64,000 bases of DNA from JBBDMW01 sp040878005 (GCA_040878005.1 JBBDMW010000042.1:1-64000); one strand, 5' to 3'; shown: positions 50,938-60,757, numbered from the stretch's first letter. Translations and numbers: made by a program. Notes: generated by a model not told the origin, from the sequence alone.

Positions 50938-51639
50938 CTATTCTGCTAGGAGTATGCGTCCGCAACTGCTGCACGGCACCAGGCCGGTAGTGTTGCGAAT
51001 GCGGGCTATTTCACCCAGTGGAAGCCGGACCCTGCAGCCCTGGCAAACACCGCGCTCCACGCGTACAACGGCCACGCCACCCTTGCTTGGCAGGAGCGCG
51101 TTGTACAGGGCGAGGTCGCCTGGCGGTATGCCGGTGGTGGCGGACACACGCTGCTCGCCCATCTCGGCATATTCTCTGCCGAGCCGCACCTTCTCAGCCT
51201 GCAATTCCGCCTCTGTGGTCTTCCAGGCCTCTTCCCGCTCCTGCAGTTCTTTCGTCAGGTCTTCATGGCGCTGCCTGGCGTCTTCAGCCCCCGCAAGGGC
51301 CGGGCCGACGGCCTCCTCAACCTGCGCAAGCTGCCTGCGGGCGGCGTTATGCTCGGTCTCAATGGCTGTTAGTTCGCGCACGTTGGTGATTGCGCCGCTG
51401 TACAGCCGGGCTTCCAGTTCTCCCACACGCTCCCTCAGGGACGCCTGCTCTGATTCCAGCTTGGCGTGCTCCACCCGGGCCTCAAGTGCCCGTACCCGTG
51501 CCTTTTCGGCAGCCTCTCTCAATTCAGGAACGCCGCCCTGCGAATCCAGCTTCTGCACAACGGTGCGGTACTCTCGCCGCTTCATCGCGAGTTCCTGGTC
51601 GGTGGCCTGCAGAGTGAGGAGCACTTTAGCTGTGTTCAA
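50938..51639 (-). CDS. CT398-like coiled-coil protein with C4 zinc ribbon
   Basis: A 233-residue protein. Residues 1-170 form a long coiled coil (heptads of Leu/Val/Ala with many Glu and Arg), and residues 185-230 carry a zinc ribbon with CQGCR and CSSCGRIL (about 199-203 and 222-226). The pattern PPGDLALYNAL before the ribbon is characteristic. The family is widespread and often next to rnpB or nif3-like genes; its function is not established. ATG at 51639. The recombinase gene follows after four bases. Confidence 0.88.
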   Translation of the reverse strand: MNTAKVLLTLQATDQELAMKRREYRTVVQKLDSQGGVPELREAAEKARVRALEARVEHAKLESEQASLRERVGELEARLYSGAITNVRELTAIETEHNAARRQLAQVEEAVGPALAGAEDARQRHEDLTKELQEREEAWKTTEAELQAEKVRLGREYAEMGEQRVSATTGIPPGDLALYNALLPSKGGVAVVRVERGVCQGCRVRLPLGEIARIRNTTGLVPCSSCGRILLAE

Positions 51640-52052
51640 ACAATCTCCCTAAGGTTGGAGTACGAGCCGGGGACAGTAACTGTCAGTCTAGCGAACTCCG
51701 AGGGGTCTGTTCAACTAATCGTAACGCCAAGGTATCACCCGCAACCTTGGGGAACGGTCGATGGCAGGTGTACATTGGGCTCGTATTAACCCGGAATCGT
51801 GCCGGGAACCTATATATTGGCCAATCGTTACTAATACCAAATAATCAGCCTGTAGACGGAAGCCCCGCATGTCCGGATGACCAGTCCGCAGTGGCATCCT
51901 CGTCCTGAATCTGCATGTTCCGCCGTCACCGCACGTTCACCGGTCGCCAGACCCAACACATCGTGTGATGACGCGGGAACGCCTGGCCCCGGCGATTACG
52001 CCGGCCATACGGAACGGGTCCGGTTTCCCAACAGGCTCCCTGGAAGCGCAAA
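51640..52052. other. Divergent promoter region of CT398-like gene and pyruvate kinase
   Basis: About 413 bp. The AT-rich core around 51810-51850 contains the palindrome ATTGGCCAAT and is the best promoter candidate. No gene is seen. A GGAAG element sits before the pyk start. Confidence 0.45.
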
Positions 52053-53537
52053 TTGCCAACTGAGTACAAACTACCCGACTTCATCCTTGCCCGGCCCCGG
52101 ACGCGTATCGTCTGCACCATAGGGCCTGCCACCGGTTCTCCGGAGCGTATGCTCGCCCTGGTCCGGGCTGGCATGTCCGTCGCGCGGCTCAACCTCACAC
52201 ATGGCACCCGCGAGGACCATAAGTCCTACGTTTCCACGGCCCGTGAAGTCGCCAAGCAGGCCGGTGTGGACGTCGGCATCCTCGCAGACTTGCCGGGCCC
52301 CAAGTACAGGCTCGGTGAAGTCTCCCGCGACGGCATCGTTCTGAACGCCGGCGACCCGTTCGTACTGACTGCAGACACTGTAAAGGCCACCGAAGAACGC
52401 GCCACCGTTTGGCCCGCAGGTCTGCATGTCGACGTTCCGGCTGGCTCTAAAGTGCTTATCGATGAAGGCGCCGTTGAGTTGAGGGTTGACCATGTTTCAG
52501 GGGTCGAAATTCGCTGTACCGTCGAGGTCGGCGGACTGCTCCAGCCGCGCAAGGCGGTCACCGCGCCCGGCAATACGTCCACACTGGACTACTTCACAGA
52601 CGAAACGGTGGAGGCCCTGGACTTTGCCTCTGAAGCCGATGTTGATTTCGTCGGGCTGTCTTACATTCGCAACGTTGACGACTTGCGCCGGGTCAAGTCG
52701 TACTTGGCCGAACGGGGACGCAACCCTCTGCTGGTATCGAAAATAGAACTCCGCGAAGCCGTGAACAACCTGGATTCGATAGTTGACGAGTCCTACGGGG
52801 TCATGGTGGCGCGTGGAGACCTGGGCGTGGAGCTGCCGCTGGCGGAAGTCCCGGGCGTGCAGAGGCGCATCGTCTTCGCCGCCAACAGCAAGGGAAAGCC
52901 CGTTATCACCGCGACGGAGATGCTCGAATCCATGATCGAGTCGCCGCACCCCACCCGCGCAGAAGCCACAGACGTCCACAACGCCGTTAGAGACGGCACG
53001 GACGCTATCATGCTGTCCGGAGAAACGTCGATAGGCAAGCATCCGGTCCGCGCAGTGGAGTACATGGCGGACATCGCGCTCCGGGCAGAAGAGGAAATGG
53101 ACTACGAGTTCCTCATGCAGAGACGGCACGAGGCACTTATCCGCAGCGGGCAGGCCGTGGATGATGCCATCGCCTATAGCGCATGCCGCACCGCAGCCAC
53201 TCTTGGCGCCAAGGTCATCCTTGCGTTCACAGAGTCTGGCAGCACGGCGGCACGCGTAGCGTCGTTCCGCCCACGTACGCCAATAATCGCGCTCATGAGA
53301 GAGCGGTCAGCCGCCCGGATAGCACTGCGCTGGGGCATTATTCCCGTACGAGTGCCGGGGTTCGAGAGCGTACAGCAGATGTTCTACGAAGGGTCACGCG
53401 CCGCAGTGGACGCCGGTTTCGCACAGGATGGGGACCTGGCGGTGGCGGTGGTCGGAATGCCCATCGGCATACCCGGAAACACTAACCTGCTCAGGGTGAT
53501 TAAGGTGCCGGAGCCACAGCCAAAGCAGGTCAAATAA
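52053..53537 (+). CDS. pyk: Pyruvate kinase
   Basis: A 494-residue enzyme converting phosphoenolpyruvate and ADP to pyruvate and ATP. The N-terminal RTRIVCTIGPATGSPERML and RLNLTHG (with the substrate Asn/His region) are near residues 16-50. The catalytic Lys is in LLVSKIELREAVNNLDSIVDES (about 228-249), the metal site in GVMVARGDLGVELPLAEVPG, and the switch segment in MLSGETSIGKHPVRAVEYM. Length is normal for a pyruvate kinase without an extra C-terminal domain. The TTG at 52053 begins the usual N-terminus. It converges on the DUF4129 gene. Confidence 0.95.
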   Translation: MPTEYKLPDFILARPRTRIVCTIGPATGSPERMLALVRAGMSVARLNLTHGTREDHKSYVSTAREVAKQAGVDVGILADLPGPKYRLGEVSRDGIVLNAGDPFVLTADTVKATEERATVWPAGLHVDVPAGSKVLIDEGAVELRVDHVSGVEIRCTVEVGGLLQPRKAVTAPGNTSTLDYFTDETVEALDFASEADVDFVGLSYIRNVDDLRRVKSYLAERGRNPLLVSKIELREAVNNLDSIVDESYGVMVARGDLGVELPLAEVPGVQRRIVFAANSKGKPVITATEMLESMIESPHPTRAEATDVHNAVRDGTDAIMLSGETSIGKHPVRAVEYMADIALRAEEEMDYEFLMQRRHEALIRSGQAVDDAIAYSACRTAATLGAKVILAFTESGSTAARVASFRPRTPIIALMRERSAARIALRWGIIPVRVPGFESVQQMFYEGSRAAVDAGFAQDGDLAVAVVGMPIGIPGNTNLLRVIKVPEPQPKQVK

Positions 53538-53619
53538 CCTGCCCCGGCACGCCGCTGCTGATCGCGTGCCAACCTTGGCAGAGATGCGCTGCGCCCAGCG
53601 CTCCGCCTCGGGCAGCCGG

Positions 53620-55050
53620 TTAGTCCGATGGCGTATTGGTGTCCTGGCGTCGCTTTTGCGCCTCCGCCAGGTGATCCCGCAAAGACTGGATGGTGCCGGG
53701 GTCAGTCGGCTCCTGTCCGTAACAGGCGGCGTTGAACCGTTCGGTAACGCGTTCCACCGGCACTCCCGGCAGCGCCGCCTGCAACTGTGGCATCCTCTCC
53801 GACGGCGTGAGGTTGGGATCGAACATCATCCCTCGTTTGACCGCCAACGAAAGCGTGTCAAAGTACAACCGGAACACATCGACAATGCCGGAATCCCCTT
53901 CCGGGTAGCGCCAGGCGAGGCCGGCGGCGCCACTGCCTGTCAGCCAACTGGGCAGCAATCTCTTGAACAGGCGGGCGAGGTCGCCTGCCGCATCGGCGTC
54001 GCCACGGATCGACTCCCGGTCTTCGTCCCGGTCGGACTGCTCCCGGTTCACCAGCTTCCTGAATGCGAGTGCCAGGATTATGAACACTATGATCAGCGTG
54101 ATGGCCAGGAGCGGGTACTGGAGGACGTTGACAATGGCTTCCGCGGAGGCATCCTCAGAGCCTCCCTGCCCCACGCTCGGCGTAGACTCCGGCAAACCTC
54201 CGGGGCCTTCCAGTTCAGTCGGCTCCCCCTCCGGGCTGAACATGGAGCGCAGCCAATTCAATACCGCGAACATGACGTAAACGACCAGCTCAAGCGGATA
54301 CCTCAATACCCAGAGCATCGCATCCACGATCATGCCCCAGCCGTTGTACAGGAGCCGCACGCCGCCACCACCGTACAGTCCGCCCACCAGTCCCAGCGCC
54401 AGCCCAGCGCCTATGACCGCTACCACCGAACCGGCAATAATCCGCGCCCAGAACCCTCCTGCGCCGCCGGAAGCCTCCTCTGGCAGCCTTGCCACTGCCA
54501 GGCCCGCAAGGCTGGCCGCAAAGAATGGCACCAGCAGGATTCCTGTGCCCAGGTCCTCCCCGCTGATTCGCTCGGTCAACACAGCCACTGCGATTACCGC
54601 GATCCCCAGTCTGAAATCTCGCATCAAGCGCTCTTCGGGGAAACGGTCGGCAATCGTGGTGAACGCCCTGCGCCACAGCCATGTCGCAGTTATAAGTCCG
54701 AAAATGGACCCTGCAACCTGGCTGGCCTGGAGGTCCCCGCCGAACAGGTTCACCGCCCAGGCCATGTCGAACCCGCCACCATGGGACGGGCTGGTGGCCA
54801 TGGCAACGTACACAGCCACCACGCCCACACCGCCCTGGATCATGGCCAGGGTTGCCAGGTCGCCTCTCGCCCCGGCCGTTGCCCAGCCGACCAGCATGCC
54901 CAGGGACATCAACGCCAGCACGGCCAGCCACGGCAGCGGTGAGCCTCCAAAGCCAAACACCACTCCCAAGATGCCCAACGCCGCGTAGATCAACGCACTT
55001 TCCGCTATGGACAGGCAGGCGAAGATCATGCGCCCGCGGTTGTTATGCAT
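53620..55050 (-). CDS. DUF4129 multi-span membrane protein
   Basis: A 476-residue membrane protein with about eight hydrophobic segments in the first 300 residues and one more near 325-345, followed by a cytoplasmic C-terminal domain typical of DUF4129 (WRYPEGDSGIVDVFRLYFDTLSLAVKRG ... ACYG; about residues 375-455). DUF4129 often comes with MoxR ATPases, DUF58 and transglutaminase proteins and may take part in envelope or exopolymer processing. The ATG at 55050 overlaps the DUF58 stop by eight bases. It is the last gene of this operon; no transglutaminase domain is visible. Confidence 0.8.
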   Translation of the reverse strand: MHNNRGRMIFACLSIAESALIYAALGILGVVFGFGGSPLPWLAVLALMSLGMLVGWATAGARGDLATLAMIQGGVGVVAVYVAMATSPSHGGGFDMAWAVNLFGGDLQASQVAGSIFGLITATWLWRRAFTTIADRFPEERLMRDFRLGIAVIAVAVLTERISGEDLGTGILLVPFFAASLAGLAVARLPEEASGGAGGFWARIIAGSVVAVIGAGLALGLVGGLYGGGGVRLLYNGWGMIVDAMLWVLRYPLELVVYVMFAVLNWLRSMFSPEGEPTELEGPGGLPESTPSVGQGGSEDASAEAIVNVLQYPLLAITLIIVFIILALAFRKLVNREQSDRDEDRESIRGDADAAGDLARLFKRLLPSWLTGSGAAGLAWRYPEGDSGIVDVFRLYFDTLSLAVKRGMMFDPNLTPSERMPQLQAALPGVPVERVTERFNAACYGQEPTDPGTIQSLRDHLAEAQKRRQDTNTPSD

Positions 55051-56377
55051 GCGCAGCCGCCTCTTCTCTCGCCAGGTCTTCATCCCTGGCGGACGGGCGT
55101 GCAAACATTGAGTCTCCGGCCGCGGCGCCGAACAGCCGGCGCATGTCACGCACGTCAAGCCCCGGCAGGTCAGGCGCTTCTCCTTCGCCCACGTGGAGCA
55201 ATATCACCGGGTGACCCCTGCTGGAAAGCCTGGCTACGTAGTCCACTGCCCCTCGCTGGAACTGGCCGGCCACGTATATGACCGTCGCACCAAACGGCAT
55301 GGCCTCAGCGCCGCGGCTTTCGACAAGCTCCTCCACGGTGCGGACCGTCATGGGCCGTACCATGGCCAGCGATTCCATGATCAGCGGCAATTGAGCCGCT
55401 CCCCTTCCTGGGGGAATGACGTTGCGGGTGCGCTCGCCCGGCGGTATCCCATTGGATACCAGTCCAACCCGATACCCGGAATCAATCGCGTGCATGGCCA
55501 CTGACGCTGCCCCCGTGACAGCCGCCTCCAGCACCTCTGGCTGAAAGCCCTCCCACGGCTTGTCAGTAGTCACGGCGTCCATCAATATCACCGCGTACTG
55601 AGAGACGCTCGGGTCATACGTCCGCACAAACAGTTCTCCACGCCGCGCGGTCGTCTTCCAGTCAATGCTGCGGACGGGGTCGCCCGGCCTGTACTCGCGG
55701 ACTCCGTTCGGGCGGGTTGGGTCGTCCCACAGGCGGACCGGGCTGCGAGCATCTCCAATGGGCCTGGCAGATGGCAGGATGAACCCCGGCATCGGGACTG
55801 TCCTCGGGTATACGACGAGGCTCCAGCGGGACTGCTGCTCGTCGCGCCTCGTTGGATACAGGCCAAACAGGTCGCCGCTCTGCAGGTGGGCCGGGCCCAT
55901 CCGGTAGTGCCCCCGCCTGACCGCCTTCAGGCGGTGGCGAATGCGGACGCGCTCGTATCGTCCAAGGCTGTTGGTCTCCACTACCTCGGTGCCGCCCATG
56001 AAGGGCTGGGCTGCCGCATCCACGTCCAGTACCTCCAGCCCCAATGGCACGAAGTCTGTCACTTTCACCCACGGCACCGGCAGCGGCTTGCGGTTCTCAA
56101 GCGTGAATGTGACCTCGATCTCATCGCCCAGGAAGGCGTGATCAGTCGATGGCTCCCGCTCGTAGTACACCTCTTCCAGTGACAGCCGGGACCAGACACG
56201 TGCCACCACCGCCACCACGACTGCAAGGGCGCCCAGTGCGGCCACAAGAGGCGCCCCGGTGGCCGCTCCCACGATGACCACCACAACCAGGAGAATGACG
56301 AACAGGTCCGACAGCGCGTTGCCCGCGCCAACAGGCGGGGAGCGGAAATTCAACAAGGACGGAGACGGAAAGGTCAC
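55043..56377 (-). CDS. DUF58 domain-containing protein
   Basis: A 444-residue protein. Two hydrophobic helices lie near residues 20-58, a beta-rich region follows, and then the DUF58 core SIDWKTTARRGELFVRTYDPS (about residues 242-262) with the Asp-Trp-Lys motif and a VWA-like domain after it (VILMDAVTTDKPWEG). DUF58 proteins bind MoxR ATPases and are believed to be their substrate adaptors at the membrane. The start is most likely GTG at 56377 with GGTGGTGATCC upstream. It is between MoxR and DUF4129, overlapping the latter. Confidence 0.87.
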   Translation of the reverse strand: MTFPSPSLLNFRSPPVGAGNALSDLFVILLVVVVIVGAATGAPLVAALGALAVVVAVVARVWSRLSLEEVYYEREPSTDHAFLGDEIEVTFTLENRKPLPVPWVKVTDFVPLGLEVLDVDAAAQPFMGGTEVVETNSLGRYERVRIRHRLKAVRRGHYRMGPAHLQSGDLFGLYPTRRDEQQSRWSLVVYPRTVPMPGFILPSARPIGDARSPVRLWDDPTRPNGVREYRPGDPVRSIDWKTTARRGELFVRTYDPSVSQYAVILMDAVTTDKPWEGFQPEVLEAAVTGAASVAMHAIDSGYRVGLVSNGIPPGERTRNVIPPGRGAAQLPLIMESLAMVRPMTVRTVEELVESRGAEAMPFGATVIYVAGQFQRGAVDYVARLSSRGHPVILLHVGEGEAPDLPGLDVRDMRRLFGAAAGDSMFARPSARDEDLAREEAAAHA

Positions 56378-56543
56378 AGGATCACCACCTTGTTGCGCCA
56401 CACTGAACACTGGCGCTGATGCCTCTCAGCCACACAACAATCTGGCCAAACGGCTGGTATCTCAACAATACGTAGCAACCCCATGACTGGGACGCTTTTG
56501 ACAGCCTTGGCCAACCAATCGCGGTGCTGGCAATGCCGGGTTC

Positions 56544-57551
56544 CTAACGTTCTATGGGCACCGGGGTTGCGGCTATGATTTCAGCGATGACTTCGCTGGG
56601 GCCATTGCCGCGCAGTATTGAGGATGATTCCGCCACCAGGCGGTGCCCCAGAACAGCCGAGGCGAGCGCCTTCACGTCATCGGGCAGCACGTAATCCCGT
56701 CCGTCCATGGCAGCGCGGGCCTGTGCAGCATGCTGCAATGCCAGGGACGCCCGCGGGCTGGCGCCCAGCCGTAGCTGCCTGTTACTGCGGGTCGCCTCGA
56801 TAATGCTCAGTATGTACCCGCGCACGGTCTCGTCCACCAGCACACCGTCGGTGGCCTTCTGTGCCGCCGCTATCTCTTCCGGCCCCGCCACCGGCTCAAG
56901 CGCTGCCGGATCTCCGGATCCCTGGAACCGCTCCAGCATCGCTGACTCCTCGTCATGCGACGGGTAGCCAAGCGCCACGCGCAGAATAAACCGGTCAAGC
57001 TGCGCTTCCGGCAGGGGAAAAGTGCCCTCCATCTCCACCGGGTTGAGGGTGGCGATGACCATGAAGGGGTCCGGCAGCGGCGAAGTAACACCGTCTATTG
57101 ATGCCTGCCGTTCCTGCATCGCCTCAAGCAGCGCTGACTGCGTCCGAGGTGTGGCCCGGTTGATCTCATCTGCCAGCAAGAGCTGCGTGAAAATCGGCCC
57201 TGCCCTGAACTCAAACTCCCCTGCCTTGGTGTTGTAGAAGTTAATCCCGAGGACGTCCGCCGGCACCAGGTCAGGTGTGAACTGTATACGACGAAACTGG
57301 CAACGCAGGGACGCGGCCAGCGCCTTCGCCATGGTGGTTTTTCCGGTGCCGGGGACGTCCTCCACCAGCACGTGCCCGCGGCAGAGCAGCGCCACCAACG
57401 CAAGGTCTATCGCCCCGCTCTTGCCGACAATTACCTTCTGCACGCTCTCTCGTACAGCAATAGCCAGGTCTCGCACGCGGTTGGTCGCGCCGGACGGGAC
57501 CGATTGCTGCTGTGTTGACTCAGTCGTCAATGTTGGCCTCCGGCCTGGCAT
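56544..57551 (-). CDS. MoxR family AAA ATPase
   Basis: A 335-residue MoxR ATPase. The Walker A is EDVPGTGKTTMAKALA (about residues 63-78), followed by IQFTPDLVPADVLGI, Walker B LLLADEINRATPRTQSALLEAMQERQ (about 126-151), sensor 1 VIATLNPVEMEGTFPLPEAQLDRF, and the C-terminal lid with GASPRASLALQHAAQARA. MoxR proteins assist maturation of partner complexes together with DUF58 proteins, which follow here. It is distinct from the chelatase-like ATPase at 23483. The ATG at 57551 is the first of the frame. Confidence 0.93.
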   Translation of the reverse strand: MPGRRPTLTTESTQQQSVPSGATNRVRDLAIAVRESVQKVIVGKSGAIDLALVALLCRGHVLVEDVPGTGKTTMAKALAASLRCQFRRIQFTPDLVPADVLGINFYNTKAGEFEFRAGPIFTQLLLADEINRATPRTQSALLEAMQERQASIDGVTSPLPDPFMVIATLNPVEMEGTFPLPEAQLDRFILRVALGYPSHDEESAMLERFQGSGDPAALEPVAGPEEIAAAQKATDGVLVDETVRGYILSIIEATRSNRQLRLGASPRASLALQHAAQARAAMDGRDYVLPDDVKALASAVLGHRLVAESSSILRGNGPSEVIAEIIAATPVPIER

Positions 57552-57681
57552 GGTTCATGCCTCGGCGCGTTTGGTTGTAGTCGCTCACCAGAGTAACGGC
57601 GGATATGCGCCGTTGCGAACGGTCACGGTCCGGGACCATGGTTTCCGGCAGGCGCCTCGCCCACTGCCGGGACAGTCAATC

Positions 57682-58587
57682 CTAAACGGTCACCACCGTG
57701 TTAACGAGCGTGCCGATACGGTCGATCTGTATACGGACAACATCGCCGGCCTGCAAAGTGAAGTCAGGCGGGGGTATCGTGCCGGTCCCGGTCAAGACAG
57801 TGGTCCCATCAGGCACCGGGTTGTGACGCTGCAGCCAGTCAGCCAACTCATCACATTTCCGCTTCATCTGGCTAGTGTTCGCCTTGCCGTTGAACACCTG
57901 CTTCCCGGCCCGCTCAATGGTCAGCGTCACATCCAGCGCCTGCGGGTCTCCCACCGTTTCAACGGTGGCGATGCATGGTCCTATCGAACATGACCGGTCG
58001 TAGACCTTCGCCTGCGGCAGGTACAGGGGGTTCTCCCCTTCAATCGTGCGGCTGCTCATGTCGTTGCCCGCCGTATAGCCGACTATCTTCCCTTCAAACA
58101 GCACGAACGCAAGCTCCGGCTCCGGCACATCCCATTCCGAGTCTGCCCGTATGCCAACCTCGTCGAACGGCGCTACCACCCTCGCCGCGGTGGCCTTGAA
58201 AAACGCCTCCGGCCGGTCAGCTTCGTAGACCTTCGCGTATACGTCCGGCGATCCGCTCTCCGCCTGTCGTTCCCTCATGCTGTCCATGTAGGTGACGCCA
58301 AAGGCCCACACTTCAGGCGCCGCAACCGGGGGCAGCAGCATCCGCCCCTCATCGCCGGACTCGGCGCTTTCAAGCAGGTCGGTCACTGACATGGTTGCGC
58401 CCGGCCCGCGGTCGACTAGGGACGATGCAATCGTGTCTATGTCTGCCCCGGCAATCGATGCAGCCCTGAAAAGATCCAGGACTGACCCGATCTGGCTGTT
58501 AATGGCAGTCAGGTCCACAAGTGTGTCGTCAGAGGTTTCGACACCGACGCGCACGCGGCCACGGTCTTTGAATTGGTAGTAACGCAT
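57682..58587 (-). CDS. Fumarylacetoacetate hydrolase-family protein
   Basis: A 301-residue FAH-fold enzyme. The catalytic/metal region has EWDVPEPELAFVLFEGKIVGYTAGNDMSSR (about residues 150-180) with the E-x-E metal ligands, followed by YLPQAKVYDRSCSIGP and, near the end, VLTGTGTIPPPDFTLQAGDVV. Members hydrolyse or decarboxylate diketo acids in aromatic and sugar-acid breakdown; the substrate is unknown. ATG at 58587. It is divergent from the F420 oxidoreductase gene and 130 bp from moxR. Confidence 0.9.
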   Translation of the reverse strand: MRYYQFKDRGRVRVGVETSDDTLVDLTAINSQIGSVLDLFRAASIAGADIDTIASSLVDRGPGATMSVTDLLESAESGDEGRMLLPPVAAPEVWAFGVTYMDSMRERQAESGSPDVYAKVYEADRPEAFFKATAARVVAPFDEVGIRADSEWDVPEPELAFVLFEGKIVGYTAGNDMSSRTIEGENPLYLPQAKVYDRSCSIGPCIATVETVGDPQALDVTLTIERAGKQVFNGKANTSQMKRKCDELADWLQRHNPVPDGTTVLTGTGTIPPPDFTLQAGDVVRIQIDRIGTLVNTVVTV

Positions 58588-58725
58588 TGGGTGCTTTCTT
58601 GGAAATAATGGCAGTAGACGGTACGAGTACCGGCAGGCCTGTCAAACAAGCATTTGGAGCAGGCCGGATGCTACGATGGCTGCAAGTGGATGTCAAAGCA
58701 AGCGACCAGCTCCAGGACGGTTTGA

Positions 58726-59385
58726 TTGAAAATTGGATTCATCGGCGGCACCGGGGAAGAAGGCCGAGGCCTCGCTCTCAGGCTGGCGCTGGCTGGACAC
58801 CACGCGATCATCGGCTCTCGTGACGAAGAACGCGGCCAGCAGGTTGCGCACGATTTGGCCGAAACATGCGAGGACCCAGGCGCAGCAAAGCGCATAACTG
58901 GCGGTTCCAATGAAGACACTGCCAGGGAGGGCGAAGTCGTCTTCCTCGCAGTCCCCTACTCTGCAATGGCCAGCACGCTGCGCTCTGTGAGTTCGCATCT
59001 GCGCGGCAAGGTCTGCGTGAACGTCATCGCCCCCCTCGAGTTTGTCTCCGGCCGTGCCCGCGGCATCATCCCTCCTGCAGGCTCCGCAGCAGAGGAGGCC
59101 GAGCGCGAAGTGCCGGATGCCCGATGGGTCGCCGGATTCCACACAGTGCCAGCCCGCGGTCTGCTGCGACAGTCCAGTCACATGGACACTGACGCTCTCA
59201 TCTGCTCCGATGACCAGGCCGCATCAAAACTCGTGATGGACCTCGCTGGTGAGATCAGCGGCCTACGGGGTGTCAACGCAGGGCCGCTCGAATGCGCAAG
59301 GTACCTCGAAGGCGCCACGGCGCTCCTCATCAACATAAACCGCATATACAAGGCGCACGGTTCAGTTAAGATCGCCGGCATCTGA
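58726..59385 (+). CDS. NADPH-dependent F420 oxidoreductase-like protein
   Basis: A 219-residue Rossmann-fold protein. The NADP-binding start is KIGFIGGTGEEGRGLALRLALAGHHAIIGSRDEER; Ser-Arg at the end of the second strand is typical of NADP preference. LAVPYSAMASTLRSV and WVAGFHTVPARGLL (about residues 138-151) are characteristic of F420:NADP oxidoreductase (NpdG/Fno). It transfers hydride between coenzyme F420 and NADP. TTG at 58726 gives the Rossmann strand at the N-terminus. The next gene starts four bases after its stop. Confidence 0.87.
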   Translation: MKIGFIGGTGEEGRGLALRLALAGHHAIIGSRDEERGQQVAHDLAETCEDPGAAKRITGGSNEDTAREGEVVFLAVPYSAMASTLRSVSSHLRGKVCVNVIAPLEFVSGRARGIIPPAGSAAEEAEREVPDARWVAGFHTVPARGLLRQSSHMDTDALICSDDQAASKLVMDLAGEISGLRGVNAGPLECARYLEGATALLININRIYKAHGSVKIAGI

Positions 59386-59389
59386 TCCA

Positions 59390-60757
59390 TTGCCCCATAC
59401 AGTGCGCAGCCTCGCCCGTAACTTCTTGACCTTCGCCGCAGCACTCCTCACGGGAGCCCTCCTGGCCGTGGCTGCACCCGGCGGCGCGGTCGCGGATTCT
59501 CACTCGGCGTCTCGCGTAACGCAACAGTCCCACACAATCGACTTCGGGCAGCAGATCACTGTAACCCTGCAGGCGGAAAACGATGACGCTGACATAGTGG
59601 ACATCCGCGCCTTCTACCGGCCCCGCGGCCCCGGCAACATTCAGTCGTATTCGTACGCAGACTTCACCCCCGGACGTGCAGTTACAGCATCATCCAGCAT
59701 CTCCACGGGCGGCGCCAATTACTTCCCGCCCGGCACAGAGTTCGAGGTCTACTTCGAGATCACAGACTCCACTGGCATGTCCATCCAAACAGAGCCCCAA
59801 GTCATCGAGTACCTTGATCCCGGCATCGACTGGAAGCGACAGGCCGACGGCCCTCTGACAGTGGTGTACTACAACATCTCAGATGGTGAGATCGAAGGGC
59901 TCCTGGACGCAGCGCAGGAACAGCTTCCCGCCATGGCACGAATGACCGGCGTGGAAGAAATCCCGGACTTTAAGGCGGTAGTGTTCCCATCTGTGCAGGC
60001 TGCAACGCCCTCCTTCCCGCCGGTCAGTCAGACAGCGACCGACAATCATTTCTTTGCGGGCTTTGCCATGGCACGGTACGGCCTGTTTGTGCAGGGTGAG
60101 CCGTCACAAAGCACCTTCGTGCATGAACTGAGCCACCTGCTCGTTGCCAGCGTCGTGAGGTCCACCCTTGCAACCCAGGCGCCATCCTGGCTGGATGAGG
60201 GGCTGGCGGTTTACTCGGAGACAGGCTCACGCCAACCCACAGAAAGCAGCGTGGCGTCGGCCGCGGCAGAGAACCGGCTGCTTCCGCTGCGAAACATGAA
60301 CCGCATCCCCGGACAGCGTGACCAGATCGCGGTCTTCTATCCCCAGTCCGGCAACTTCGTGGGGTACCTCGTGGAGCAGTTCGGCGAAGAGTCCATGGGC
60401 GCCATGCTTCAGAACTTGAACGCGGGGCAACGTCTCGACGATGCATTCGCCGAAGCTTTCGGAGAATCCATGGCAGATGTCGAAAACGAGTGGCGTACAT
60501 CCGTGGGCGCACAGCCGCTGCCCGCATCCACACCGACAGCGAACAACGGTGAGTCAACTTCGGAGCCAGATGCAACTCCGCAAACTCAGCCCACCGCCAC
60601 ACCACCTGCCCAGCCTCCTGCTGACCAGCCGCCTACACCATCCGCGACAATTTCACGGCTGCTGCCCTGGGCCATCGCCGCCGTAGCCGTCATCGTCGTC
60701 GGGACAGTTATCCTGATAAGAAGGTGGCGTAGAACGCGGGTGGGAACCGACGCCTGA
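59390..60757 (+). CDS. Exported metallopeptidase-like protein (peptidase MA type), C-terminally anchored
   Basis: A 455-residue protein. The signal peptide covers about residues 1-35 (ending AVADS). A beta-rich domain is around 45-150. The zinc peptidase domain has HELSH (about residues 246-250; H-E-x-x-H) and APSWLDEGLAVYSE, where the Glu is the third ligand position of gluzincins. A long Pro/Thr/Gln-rich linker follows, then one transmembrane helix (about 425-443) and an Arg-rich cytoplasmic end. So the enzyme is outside the cell, tethered at its C-terminus. TTG at 59390, four bases after the F420 gene stop, suggests an operon. Confidence 0.88.
   Translation: MPHTVRSLARNFLTFAAALLTGALLAVAAPGGAVADSHSASRVTQQSHTIDFGQQITVTLQAENDDADIVDIRAFYRPRGPGNIQSYSYADFTPGRAVTASSSISTGGANYFPPGTEFEVYFEITDSTGMSIQTEPQVIEYLDPGIDWKRQADGPLTVVYYNISDGEIEGLLDAAQEQLPAMARMTGVEEIPDFKAVVFPSVQAATPSFPPVSQTATDNHFFAGFAMARYGLFVQGEPSQSTFVHELSHLLVASVVRSTLATQAPSWLDEGLAVYSETGSRQPTESSVASAAAENRLLPLRNMNRIPGQRDQIAVFYPQSGNFVGYLVEQFGEESMGAMLQNLNAGQRLDDAFAEAFGESMADVENEWRTSVGAQPLPASTPTANNGESTSEPDATPQTQPTATPPAQPPADQPPTPSATISRLLPWAIAAVAVIVVGTVILIRRWRRTRVGTDA

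Noticed and set aside
53566..54942. Plus-strand open frame of 458 codons
   Set aside because: It is antisense to the DUF4129 gene; its product is rich in His, Gln and Arg without a domain.
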